Position numbers and translations under genes: made by a program. A model generated the notes under the pieces. That model was not told the DNA's origin. It searched no databases and saw only the letters and a list, made by a program, of their open reading frames with translations. A DNA stretch of 15,986 nt, from contig JAEDMR010000025.1 of NCBI GenBank assembly GCA_016302925.1, positions 1-15,986 of the forward strand, read 5' to 3'. The DNA comes from Bacillota bacterium. GTDB lineage: Bacteria > Bacillota > Clostridia > Peptostreptococcales > Anaerovoracaceae. Below are positions 7,990 through 15,426 of this stretch, in pieces; the stretch's first letter is position 1, and each line of letters opens with the position of its first letter.

Positions 7990-9708
7990 ATGGTAAACTT
8001 TAAAGAAGAAATCAGCAAGCTGATTGCAGAACAGATCCAGGATCTGACTGCAGAGGAGATCCTGTCCATGATTGAAGTGCCGCAGGATGCGAAAATGGGA
8101 GACTACGCATTTCCATGCTTCAAGCTGGCCAAAACTCTGCGGAAAGCACCGCCTCTGATTGCCAGAGGAATTGCGGATGCCATCCGCGGAAATGCCATGT
8201 TTGAAAAGGTGGAGCAGGTCAATGCCTATGTAAATATGTTCATTTCCAGAGAAGAATTCGTGGGAGATGTGGTTTCCGCAGTTCTCACGGAAAAGGAAGA
8301 ATACGGCAAGAGCAATGTGGGCGGGGGAAAGACGGTCATCGTCGAATATTCTTCCCCGAACATCGCCAAGCCGTTCCATATCGGTCATATCAGAAGTACC
8401 GTCATCGGCAATTCCATCAACAAAATCTACAGTGCCCTGGGTTACAACGTGATCCGGATCAATCACCTGGGCGACTACGGTACTCAGTTCGGCAAGATGA
8501 TCTGTGCGTACCGCCACTGGGGCAACAAGGAAGACGTCATCAACGAGCCGATCAAGACCCTGCTGAGCTACTATACCAAATTCCATGAAGAAGCGGAAAG
8601 TCATCCGGAACTCAATGACGAGGCCAGAGAGATTTTCACGAAGCTGGAGCACGGTGAACCGGAAGAAGTGGAGCTGTGGCAGTGGTTCCGTGACGAATCC
8701 CTGAAGGAATTCAGCCGGGTATATAAAATGCTGGGCATTGAATTTGACTCTTACAACGGCGAAAGCTTTTATTCCGATAAAATGCCGCGTTTCGTAAAGG
8801 AACTGGAAGAAAAGGGACTTCTGGAAGAATCCCAGGGTGCGCACGTGGTAAATCTGGAGAAATACGGTCTGGGCGTGGCCCTGATCACCAAGTCCGACGG
8901 TTCCACCCTGTATATCACCAGAGATATTGCGGCAGCGGTATACAGAAAGGAAACCTACGACTTCTATAAGAACATCTACGTGGTAGCATCACAGCAGAAT
9001 CTGCATTTCCAGCAGTGGATCCAGATCCTGGAACTGATGGGCTATGAATGGGCCAGAGACTGCGTCCATGTGCCGTTCGGTCTGGTAAGCCTGGAAGACG
9101 GCACCATGTCCACCCGTCACGGCCGTGTGGTATTCCTGGAGGATGTTCTGAACCGTGCGGTGGAGCAGACCAGAGAAATCATCAAGGAAAAGGGCGTTGC
9201 TACCGATAACATCGACGAAACCGCCAAGCAGGTGGGCATCGGTGCGGTGATCTTCAACGAGCTTTCCAACAACCGGATCAAGGACTACGTGTTCTCCTGG
9301 GATAAGGTACTGGATTTCAACGGAGAAACCGGCCCGTACGTGCAGTACACCTATGCGAGATGTGCCAGCGTGCTGCGGAACGCCGGCGCAGAGGCGGTGG
9401 CAAAGGCAGAGCAGGCGGATGCAGTGAAGGCTTCTTACCTTACCGGTGAAAGCGCCTTCCAGCTGGCAAGACTGCTGTACAAGCTGCCGGAAGTAATCCG
9501 GGAAGCCGGAGAAAAGTATGAACCGTCCATCGTGACACGGCATATCGTGGATATCGCACAGAGCTTTAACCGCTTCTACCATGATGAACACATCCTGGTG
9601 GACAATGAAGAAGAAAAGACGGCGAAACTGGCACTGGTACTGTCAGCCAAGACGGCCATCCGCAACGGTCTGGCACTGCTGGGCATGGATGCGCCGGAAA
9701 GAATGTAG
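7990..9708 (+). CDS. argS: Arginine--tRNA ligase
   Basis: This is a class I arginyl-tRNA synthetase of 572 residues, which charges tRNA-Arg in the cytoplasm. The N-terminal additional domain that reads the tRNA D-loop covers about residues 1-110. The catalytic Rossmann fold contains the HIGH motif in SSPNIAKPFHIGHIRST (HIGH at 130-133), followed by NHLGDYGTQFGKM (158-170). The KMSKS position reads GTMSTRHG (371-378); many ArgRS lack the canonical lysine pattern here, so this is not a defect. The C-terminal helical anticodon-binding (DALR) domain starts at about 445, after the GPYVQYTYAR segment. The gap from the DUF523 gene is 66 nt and contains only a small inverted repeat, CATGC/GCATG (7950-7964). 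No T-box-like leader is visible. Confidence 0.97.
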   Translation: MVNFKEEISKLIAEQIQDLTAEEILSMIEVPQDAKMGDYAFPCFKLAKTLRKAPPLIARGIADAIRGNAMFEKVEQVNAYVNMFISREEFVGDVVSAVLTEKEEYGKSNVGGGKTVIVEYSSPNIAKPFHIGHIRSTVIGNSINKIYSALGYNVIRINHLGDYGTQFGKMICAYRHWGNKEDVINEPIKTLLSYYTKFHEEAESHPELNDEAREIFTKLEHGEPEEVELWQWFRDESLKEFSRVYKMLGIEFDSYNGESFYSDKMPRFVKELEEKGLLEESQGAHVVNLEKYGLGVALITKSDGSTLYITRDIAAAVYRKETYDFYKNIYVVASQQNLHFQQWIQILELMGYEWARDCVHVPFGLVSLEDGTMSTRHGRVVFLEDVLNRAVEQTREIIKEKGVATDNIDETAKQVGIGAVIFNELSNNRIKDYVFSWDKVLDFNGETGPYVQYTYARCASVLRNAGAEAVAKAEQADAVKASYLTGESAFQLARLLYKLPEVIREAGEKYEPSIVTRHIVDIAQSFNRFYHDEHILVDNEEEKTAKLALVLSAKTAIRNGLALLGMDAPERM

Positions 9709-9771
9709 ATCCCCTGATTCATGACAGATCAACGGTAGACCAACGATAGGAGATAATAGGAGAAAAAACGT

Positions 9772-10644
9772 ATGCGCTATGTCGGAAACATTTACAGGCC
9801 TCCCAGCGAGGCATACAGCCTGCTGGTGCAGGTGACCATCGGCTGCTCCCACAATAAATGCACCTTCTGCAACATGTATAAAGACAAGCAGTTCCGCGTG
9901 CGGAACCCGCAGGAGGTACTGGAAGATCTGGCCTGGGCCCGGGAAAAGTACAGACGTGTGGACCGGATTTTTCTCTGTGACGGCGATGCCCTCTGTCTTT
10001 CCAACCGCAAGCTGCTGGAAATTCTGGACTATATCCGGGATCACTTCCCGGAATGTGAAAGGGTCACCAGCTACGGACGGGCGCAGGATGCACTGCGAAA
10101 GTCCGATGAAGAGCTGCAGGAGCTGCGGGCCCACGGCCTGTCCATGATCTATCTGGGCGCCGAGTCGGGAAGCCAGCGGGTTCTGGATCAGGTGAAAAAG
10201 GGCGAAACCAGAGAAGAACTGATCACCGGTGTGCAGAAGCTGGAAAGAAACGGCCTGGCCACTTCGGTGACTTTTATCAGCGGCCTGTCCGGTCAGGACG
10301 GATGGGAGGAGCATGCCATCGAAAGCGGCAAGATGATCGCAGAGATGAACGCTTCCTATGTAAGTCTGCTGACGCTCATGGTGGAGCCGCCAGCCCCGAT
10401 GCTGGAAGACATCCGGAGCGGGAAGTTCCAGTACCTTACACCGGAGCAGGTGCTGAAGGAGACCTGCCTGCTGCTGGATCATGCAAGGCCTGAAAAGTCC
10501 TGTGTTTTCCGCAGCAACCATGCATCCAATTATGTTTCCCTGCGTGGAAATCTGCCGGAGGATAACGACCGGCTTATTGGTGAGCTTCATCGCTGCATGA
10601 AGAATCTGGGCATGCTGAAGGACGAACGGTTCCGGATGCTGTAA
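9772..10644 (+). CDS. Radical SAM protein with a CX4CX2C cluster motif
   Basis: This is a 290-residue cytoplasmic radical SAM enzyme of unknown substrate. The cluster motif near the N-terminus is VTIGCSHNKCTFCNMYK (21-37), with C25, C30 and C33. The spacing is CX4CX2C rather than the usual CX3CX2C, and I checked it base by base in the DNA. Other barrel features are present: FLCDGDAL (strand 2), SMIYLGAESGSQRVLDQVKKG (an SAM-binding segment), and TFISGLSG. The C-terminal part has a conserved-looking NYVSLRGNLPEDNDRLIGEL. I recall sequences of the type GCSxNxCTFCxMYK in other anaerobes, so the motif may define a family rather than a mutation. There is no B12, SPASM or TRAM domain. Two tandem TAGGAGA sites (9747-9753, 9757-9763) precede the ATG; the nearer one is 8 nt away. 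It is the last gene before a strong terminator. Confidence 0.88.
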   Translation: MRYVGNIYRPPSEAYSLLVQVTIGCSHNKCTFCNMYKDKQFRVRNPQEVLEDLAWAREKYRRVDRIFLCDGDALCLSNRKLLEILDYIRDHFPECERVTSYGRAQDALRKSDEELQELRAHGLSMIYLGAESGSQRVLDQVKKGETREELITGVQKLERNGLATSVTFISGLSGQDGWEEHAIESGKMIAEMNASYVSLLTLMVEPPAPMLEDIRSGKFQYLTPEQVLKETCLLLDHARPEKSCVFRSNHASNYVSLRGNLPEDNDRLIGELHRCMKNLGMLKDERFRML

Positions 10645-10668
10645 ACGCAATGCTGTAACTGTAATGCT

Positions 10669-10705
10669 GCGATGGCCGTGCTTCTGTGCACAGGCCATCG
10701 CTTTT
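10669..10705 (+). terminator. Strong rho-independent terminator closing the first cluster
   Basis: GCGATGGCC plus GTGC (10669-10681) pairs with GCAC, a bulged A, and GGCCATCGC (10688-10701) around the loop TTCTGT. TTTT follows. This 13-bp stem lies 24 nt after the radical SAM stop. It argues that the next gene starts its own transcript or is controlled by readthrough. Confidence 0.85.
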
Positions 10706-10725
10706 CTGAATATTGAAAAGAGTTT

Positions 10726-10757
10726 GAAAGATCGAAAGATCGCAAAATCGCAAGAGA
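10726..10757 (+). repeat. Degenerate 8-nt tandem repeat in the DUF4080 leader
   Basis: GAAAGATC occurs twice in tandem (10726-10733, 10734-10741), followed by the related GCAAAATC (10742-10749) and GCAAGAGA (10750-10757). The array ends next to the start codon of the following gene and replaces what would normally be a clear ribosome binding site. The function is unknown. Confidence 0.5.
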
Positions 10758-10759
10758 GT

Positions 10760-12340
10760 ATGAAGATTTTACTGACCAGTCTGAATTCCAAATACGTGCA
10801 TTCCAACCTGGCGCTGAAATACCTGTATACGGTAGCCGCCGGGGAATACAGCGATGTGGAGGTCCGGGAGTTTACCATCAACCAGGACCTGACTTATATT
10901 TATACGGAACTGCTGAGAGCAAACTATGATATGGTTTGCTTTTCCTGTTACATATGGAATATTGAAAAGATTAAACCGCTGGCCTCCGACCTGAAAAAAG
11001 CCCGGCCGTCCATGAAAATCTGTCTGGGCGGACCGGAAGTCAGTGCCGGGGGAGCGGATTTTGCGATGAAATATCCGTGGGCCGATTACATTCTGTGCGG
11101 GGAAGGGGAGTATTCCTTCTACCGGCTTTGCCAAGTGCTGCATCAGTGCGAGAATCAGGCGGAACAGGCAGGTCAGGCAGGCCAGGCAGGTCAGCAGCCG
11201 GACGAGGCTCTTTTGATGAGCGTGCCGGGACTGATCTACCGGGGCAGAGACGGCCGGATCTATGTCAACGGGCAGCTGGAACCCATGGATTTCAACCTGA
11301 TTCCGTTTCCGTATTCGATTCTGGACTGTCAGCCGGACCAGGTGATATATTATGAGTCCGTCCGCGGCTGTCCGTTCCGGTGCAGCTACTGCCTGTCCTC
11401 CATTGAAAAAACCCTGCGGCCTCTGGAGATGGACCGGGTGAAGGCAGATCTGGGGTATTTCCTCTATAAGCGGGTTATGCAGGTGAAATTCATCGACCGG
11501 ACCTTCAATTACGACCGGGTGCGGGCGCGGGAAATCTTCCGCTATCTGATGGAAAACGACAACGGGGTGACCAATTTCCACTTCGAACTGTGCGGGGATC
11601 TTCTGGACCGGGAGACCCTGGATCTGCTGCGGCATGCCAGGAAGGGCCTCTTCCAGTTCGAGATCGGCATCCAGTCGGCCAATCCCCAGACCCTGCAGGC
11701 GGTGAACCGGAAGGAGAACATCTATCCGATCTTATACAATGTGGAGCAGCTGATGGCCATGGGAAATATCCATATTCATGTGGATCTGATCGCCGGACTG
11801 CCGTACGAGGGGTATGCGGTGTTCGCCCGGTCATTTAACAAAATCTACAGTCTCGGTGCGGATATGCTGCAGCTGGGATTTTTGAAGGTGCTTCCGGGAA
11901 CGCCGCTGGCCGCAGAGGCAGAAAAATATGGGATCGTGTACCGGGAGCGGGCACCGTATGAGGTCATCCGGACCGGCTGGATGTCTGCCGAGGAACTGGT
12001 GAATCTCCATATGATCGAGAATATGGTGGACATCTATTACAACCGGGGCGGGTTTTCCGGAACACTGGCGTATCTCATCGCAGCGGCAGGAAAGGGTCCC
12101 TTCGGATTTTTCGAGAAGCTTTCGACGTTTTATTACGGCGGAGGTTACCAGCATCGAAACCGGAAAAAGGAGGATCAGTACCGGATTCTCCGGAAGTTTA
12201 TCCTGGAATCCGACAGCCTGCAGATGGATGCGTTTGCACGGGAGGAAGCGGAACGGCTCCTGACAGAAGATCTGGCGGGCTGGTTCAATGAAGAAGAGCA
12301 GAAGAGATTTTATAAAAAAGGGTGGGAGGTTAACGTATGA
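10760..12340 (+). CDS. B12-binding radical SAM protein, DUF4080 type
   Basis: This 526-residue protein has three parts. An N-terminal cobalamin-binding Rossmann domain (about 1-130) opens with MKILLTSLNSKYVHSNLALKYL and carries CLGGPEVSAGG (88-98). A radical SAM barrel carries the canonical cluster motif RGCPFRCSYC (202-211; C204, C208, C211). The C-terminal DUF4080 region covers about 350-520. The substrate is unknown. The linker between the first two domains carries three QAG units encoded by a 9-nt tandem repeat. The start at 10760 is chosen because MKILL is the usual N-terminus. The frame stays open upstream to 10664, but that stretch is the terminator hairpin. The ribosome binding site is poor: AAGAGAG almost touches the ATG. 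The stop overlaps the TPR gene start in ATGA, so the two are coupled. Confidence 0.92.
   Translation: MKILLTSLNSKYVHSNLALKYLYTVAAGEYSDVEVREFTINQDLTYIYTELLRANYDMVCFSCYIWNIEKIKPLASDLKKARPSMKICLGGPEVSAGGADFAMKYPWADYILCGEGEYSFYRLCQVLHQCENQAEQAGQAGQAGQQPDEALLMSVPGLIYRGRDGRIYVNGQLEPMDFNLIPFPYSILDCQPDQVIYYESVRGCPFRCSYCLSSIEKTLRPLEMDRVKADLGYFLYKRVMQVKFIDRTFNYDRVRAREIFRYLMENDNGVTNFHFELCGDLLDRETLDLLRHARKGLFQFEIGIQSANPQTLQAVNRKENIYPILYNVEQLMAMGNIHIHVDLIAGLPYEGYAVFARSFNKIYSLGADMLQLGFLKVLPGTPLAAEAEKYGIVYRERAPYEVIRTGWMSAEELVNLHMIENMVDIYYNRGGFSGTLAYLIAAAGKGPFGFFEKLSTFYYGGGYQHRNRKKEDQYRILRKFILESDSLQMDAFAREEAERLLTEDLAGWFNEEEQKRFYKKGWEVNV
11165..11191 (+). repeat. In-frame 9-nt tandem repeat (three QAG units)
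   Basis: CAGGCAGGT, CAGGCAGGC and CAGGCAGGT follow each other without interruption and encode Gln-Ala-Gly three times, with partial copies on both sides (GAACAG before, CAGCAG after). It lies between the B12-binding and radical SAM domains. Each unit is a multiple of three, so copy-number change would lengthen or shorten the linker without a frameshift. Confidence 0.9.
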
Positions 12341-13458
12341 GTGAAACAATGAATCAGGGAATGGTACAGCGTGAAGGCAGGATCGAAGACAGAGTGGGTC
12401 AGTATCTGGTGCCCCATCTGAATGATTTCGTGTTTGATGAGCTTTCGGACAGCTATCTGGATAAGGCGGGAATCGCAGATATCCTCATGGGTGTGCCGAT
12501 CCCGATCCGGAAGAAAGCCATGATGCATCTGTCTACACTGGACATTGCCAGAAACATGGCTTTCGTCATCGGCTGCGACCCGAACTTCGATTATGCACAG
12601 AACTACATCGCATATATTCTGCGGGTCTTCGGTATCAAGTTTGCCGAGGGACTCATCAGTGACGGTGTGGATGGCGCCCAGAAAAAGGACTATGACTATG
12701 CCTGCATTCAGTTCCGGGCAGCCCTGCAGATCGATCCGCAGAATGTGGATGCGCTCTACTGCTATGGACGTGCCTGCAAGGATGCCTATGAACTTGGAGA
12801 AGAGGAAGAATTCGTGGGACGGTTCAAGGCCGAATCCCTGGAAGCCTTCGAACAGGTGACCATCCGCAGGCCGGATTTTGCGGAAGGATTCTATTTCCTG
12901 GGCTACGGTTATGTCAATCTGGGACTGTATGTGAAGGCCAAGCTGACCTGGGACGAATACATGAAGCTGACGGAAGAGGCGGCATCTGCCGAGATCGATC
13001 CGTCTGATGCAGCAGCCTGTGCGAAGCAGAAGGAACTGCGGGAACTGCGGGATGAGATTCAGATGCGCCTGGACAGCCTGGTGGAACCGGTGGAGATTGA
13101 AAAGGGATATAATCTGATCCTTTCCGGACGGTATGAAGAGGGAATCGAAGCCCTGACCCGCTACAAAGAAAGCAAATATAAGGACTGGTGGCCGCTGTGG
13201 TACTATCTGGGCGTGGCCTATGCCCAGCTGGGCGAGAATGAAGAAGCAGCCGCCCATCTCCGTCAGGTGCTGCAGCTTTCTCCGAGCAACCTGGAGACCA
13301 TGGAGGAACTGGTGAAGGTGTACGAAAAGCTGGGAGACACCGCCATGGCGGAAAAATACGAAAAGAAGATGCAGGTGGTGAAGGAAAACATCGCCCTGGA
13401 TCAGGCAGAGGCCGCGGCAGCATCGGCTGCACCGACGGAGCCGGAGATGCTCAGCTAG
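12337..13458 (+). CDS. Tetratricopeptide repeat protein
   Basis: This 373-residue soluble protein has no signal peptide or membrane segment. The N-terminal ~110 residues (with FVFDELSDSYLDKAGIADI and DIARNMAFVIGCDPNF) form a helical region I do not recognise from a named domain. TPR-like helix pairs follow: about 120-148 (DYACIQFRAALQIDPQNVDALYCYGRA), 165-205 (EAFEQVTIRRPDFAEGFYFLG), and 255-345 (NLILSGRYEEGIEALTRY, then WYYLGVAYAQLGENEEAAAHL). The last 20 residues are Ala/Glu-rich and disordered. The ATG overlaps the stop of the DUF4080 radical SAM gene, with GGGAGG (12324-12329) 7 nt upstream, so the two proteins are probably made together. TPR proteins usually hold partners, so a scaffold or chaperone role for the radical SAM enzyme or its substrate is a reasonable guess only. 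Confidence 0.85.
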   Translation: MSETMNQGMVQREGRIEDRVGQYLVPHLNDFVFDELSDSYLDKAGIADILMGVPIPIRKKAMMHLSTLDIARNMAFVIGCDPNFDYAQNYIAYILRVFGIKFAEGLISDGVDGAQKKDYDYACIQFRAALQIDPQNVDALYCYGRACKDAYELGEEEEFVGRFKAESLEAFEQVTIRRPDFAEGFYFLGYGYVNLGLYVKAKLTWDEYMKLTEEAASAEIDPSDAAACAKQKELRELRDEIQMRLDSLVEPVEIEKGYNLILSGRYEEGIEALTRYKESKYKDWWPLWYYLGVAYAQLGENEEAAAHLRQVLQLSPSNLETMEELVKVYEKLGDTAMAEKYEKKMQVVKENIALDQAEAAAASAAPTEPEMLS

Positions 13459-13500
13459 AAGTACCGCATTGCACAGAAGATTTTATTATAGGAATAATTC

Positions 13501-13527
13501 AGAGACATCTGGGATACAGATGTCTCT
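13501..13527 (+). terminator. Rho-independent-type hairpin after the TPR gene
   Basis: AGAGACATCTG (13501-13511) pairs perfectly with CAGATGTCTCT (13517-13527) around the 5-nt loop GGATA. The downstream T tract is short (TTTG, then scattered T-rich sequence). It lies 42 nt after the stop. Confidence 0.8.
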
Positions 13528-13558
13528 TTGACTTGCTTTGATTTGCATTTGCCTTGCC

Positions 13559-13573
13559 TTAAAACCGTTTTAA
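13559..13573. promoter_or_regulatory. Perfect 15-bp dyad, possible activator site
   Basis: TTAAAAC-C-GTTTTAA is a perfect inverted repeat with one central base. Its centre lies about 189 bp upstream of the start point expected from the sigma-54-type promoter, within the range used by enhancer-binding activators. That it binds a protein is inference. Confidence 0.4.
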
Positions 13574-13608
13574 TCCTTTTCCTGTCATAAACGGATAGCG
13601 TATTTAAG

Positions 13609-13624
13609 CCATTCGGTGGAATGG
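13609..13624. promoter_or_regulatory. 16-bp inverted repeat, possible activator site
   Basis: CCATTC-GGTG-GAATGG is a perfect 6-bp inverted repeat around a 4-nt centre, about 138 bp upstream of the predicted start point. It is not followed by a T run and lies far from any stop codon, so it is not a terminator. Confidence 0.4.
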
Positions 13625-13728
13625 GTAAGAGATCTGTTTGCGCTTCCGGATCAATTATTGCCTGTAACAGAAAGACAACAAGGGGCTGTGCTCCGTATAC
13701 GAGAAAATCTTAACATCTCCTTAACTTC

Positions 13729-13744
13729 TGGCACATATCTTGCA
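13729..13744 (+). promoter_or_regulatory. Sigma-54 (RpoN/SigL) -24/-12 promoter
   Basis: TGGCACATATCTTGCA fits the published sigma-54 consensus YTGGCAC-R-N4-TTGCW at every specified base, including C at 13728 before the -24 element and the A after TTGC. The GG and GC dinucleotides have the required 10-nt spacing. Taking C13743 as -12, transcription would start near 13755, about 54 nt before the lipoprotein ATG. No convincing sigma-A promoter is visible in the same region. Transcription would need an AAA+ enhancer-binding activator, which is not encoded in this window. Confidence 0.72.
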
Positions 13745-13794
13745 TTTTTAAGAGAAAAGAAGAAAAAGGGAATACAACAGCAGTTGATTCTTTC

Positions 13795-13801
13795 AGGAGG
13801 T
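13795..13801 (+). promoter_or_regulatory. Strong ribosome binding site of the lipoprotein gene
   Basis: AGGAGGT is a near-perfect Shine-Dalgarno sequence 7 nt before ATG at 13809. It fixes the start and implies efficient translation once the gene is transcribed. Confidence 0.88.
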
Positions 13802-13808
13802 CTATTCT

Positions 13809-15347
13809 ATGAAGAAAATTTTAACTTTCATTCTTTGCTCGGCAATGCTGTTTGGCTGCGTCGCATGCGGAAACACGTACAATGAAAGAAATGAGGGCAT
13901 GCTTTCCTTTGAAGGCAGCAACCTCTTTAAGCTCACTACTGCAGAAGACTTTGCAGAAGGCGTGATGGAAGGCGTTGAACCTGCTGCGGTCGGCAACGGT
14001 GCGGTTCAGCTTTCCGACGGTGTCCTTGAAGGCACTTTCACCTCCGCAGAATTCTGTTGCGACAATTTCACCAGGATGGTTGCATCCTGGAACGCCTCCA
14101 TTCCTGACGGCGCAAGCGTGGAGATCTTTGGCCGTGCAAGAATGAAATCACAGGATACCGAAGAAGTCATATGGTCCGACTGGCTCACCTGGGGTAAATT
14201 CTCCCCGTATATGAAACGTGGAACCACCCAGAACAAGCAGGGTGCAGGCGGCTATGTGGATCAGGATACCTTTTGCGCCGTCAGCGGCTGCTTTGACGGT
14301 TTCCAGATGAAGGCTGTGATCCGAAGAGACAGTGCAGAGACTGCTTCTCCTGTTCTTCGCGAACTGACCATGACATTTGCGGGCGGCGATATGGTTCCCG
14401 GCTACGCAGAAGAAATAATTGAACTGCCAGCACAGGCGCTTTGCCCATCCCCGGCATATTCACAGAGCATCAGATGGGATGTTGTTTCCGACAGCATCTG
14501 CAGCCCGACCACCATCAGCGTTATGCTGAACACCATCAATCCTGAACTGGATCTTCTCCCCGAAGAAGTTGCTCTCTGCTCCAAAGACCTTGCGGAAGGC
14601 ATCTTCGGCAGCTGGTCCTTCTGTACATCCTTTGCGGGCTGCTACGGCTATGAGTGCTATGCACAGTATGGAGGCAAGGATATTATTCTTCAGGAACTTG
14701 CAAAGGGGCATCCTGTAGGACTTTCTGTTGCTTATAACACCAGGAACCTTACCGGTGCATGGGGCAGCACCGGCGGCCATCTTATCACTCTGATCGGCTA
14801 CGAATACGAAGACGGAATCATGGACGATGACCACCTCTATATTTTCAGTTCTGACTCCTTTTCCAGGGATGACTGTGAATCCTACAGAAGATATAAGTGG
14901 ACGGAGCTTGCGAATCTGGAGGGCAGCAGCTTTGTATGCTATGTACTTGCTTCTGCCGAAAGAGAAGAGGAATGTGCAGGCGTTCAGAGAATCCGTGCAG
15001 GCATTGAAAAGGGCCAAGTGACGGATCAGTGGATTTTGGTGGACGAAGAAGGCAATCCCATTTCCCTGGACGGCTTCCGAAACCGCAGGGGCTTTCTCTG
15101 TTATACCGTTGAAGGTGTCGCAACAGACATGACAAAGGACACTTACGAAAGCAAATGTTCCATAGTTTATCCCAATGCAGTAAATGTAAGTGCAAATAAT
15201 ACCTTTACTTATCTGAGTGCAAACAGTGATTCTACCTTTACGCTGAATAAGAAGGACGCGCTTAAAGCAGCCGGAGTAAAGAAGGGCAGGATTACTGTCT
15301 ACGCGATCGGCGATTCCGGTTATATGTACATTGGTGAACTGAAATAG
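13809..15347 (+). CDS. Secreted C39-like cysteine peptidase, probable lipoprotein
   Basis: The 512-residue product begins with a signal peptide (MKKILTFILCSAML) ending in LFGC, a lipobox-like site with C17 as the likely lipidated residue; C20 is an alternative. Residues about 65-200 resemble the N-terminal beta-sandwich of secreted C39-family peptidases (FTSAEFCCDNFTRMVASWNA, WSDWLTWGKFSPY). The papain-like domain (about 210-380) carries YSQ with Q219, DSICSPTTISVML with nucleophile C231, the segment LTGAWGSTGGHLITLIGY with H324, and SSDSF with D349, so a full catalytic set seems present. The last ~130 residues match nothing I recognise. It probably sits outside the membrane and cleaves peptides or proteins, but the substrate is unknown. 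Codon use (Leu CTT, Pro CCT) differs from the upstream core genes. No terminator is seen after the stop. Confidence 0.82.
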   Translation: MKKILTFILCSAMLFGCVACGNTYNERNEGMLSFEGSNLFKLTTAEDFAEGVMEGVEPAAVGNGAVQLSDGVLEGTFTSAEFCCDNFTRMVASWNASIPDGASVEIFGRARMKSQDTEEVIWSDWLTWGKFSPYMKRGTTQNKQGAGGYVDQDTFCAVSGCFDGFQMKAVIRRDSAETASPVLRELTMTFAGGDMVPGYAEEIIELPAQALCPSPAYSQSIRWDVVSDSICSPTTISVMLNTINPELDLLPEEVALCSKDLAEGIFGSWSFCTSFAGCYGYECYAQYGGKDIILQELAKGHPVGLSVAYNTRNLTGAWGSTGGHLITLIGYEYEDGIMDDDHLYIFSSDSFSRDDCESYRRYKWTELANLEGSSFVCYVLASAEREEECAGVQRIRAGIEKGQVTDQWILVDEEGNPISLDGFRNRRGFLCYTVEGVATDMTKDTYESKCSIVYPNAVNVSANNTFTYLSANSDSTFTLNKKDALKAAGVKKGRITVYAIGDSGYMYIGELK

Positions 15348-15426
15348 GAAAAAAACAGCAGAAACAGGGAAAAAGGATCATGAAGTTTTTTTTACATTGA
15401 CAGAAAGAGTACTTTGTTCTACGACG

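Larger units (their letters stand above)
13528..13808 (+). other. Intergenic control region upstream of the C39-like lipoprotein gene
   Basis: Together with the preceding terminator, this forms a 350-bp gene-free stretch, the longest in the window, and it is AT-richer than its left side. From left to right it holds four TTGC tetramers in 25 bp (13533-13557), a perfect 15-bp dyad (13559-13573), a second dyad (13609-13624), a small CTGT-A-ACAG dyad (13662-13670), a sigma-54-type promoter (13729-13744), a purine-rich leader and a strong ribosome binding site. A frame open from GTG 13616 through the promoter into the next gene shows no coding character. Confidence 0.7.

Noticed and set aside
10664..10759. 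Extended N-terminus of the DUF4080 protein from ATG 10664
   Set aside because: The 32 extra codons are the terminator hairpin and repeats. The family N-terminus MKILL begins at 10760, and ATG 10664 lacks a ribosome binding site.
13653..13664. IHF-like site in the sigma-54 promoter region (ATCAATTATTG)
   Set aside because: It does not fit the IHF consensus at the TTR element, and most Bacillota use HU rather than IHF.
13616..13885. 89-codon frame from GTG 13616 across the lipoprotein start
   Set aside because: No ribosome binding site, begins inside an inverted repeat, runs through the sigma-54-type promoter and Shine-Dalgarno sequence, and overlaps the lipoprotein gene in another frame.
15397..15425. 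TTGACA (15397-15402) as a sigma-A -35 box for the last gene
   Set aside because: The best -10 at 17-nt spacing is TACGAC, only three of six matches, and transcription would begin after the plausible start codons. It is not enough to call.
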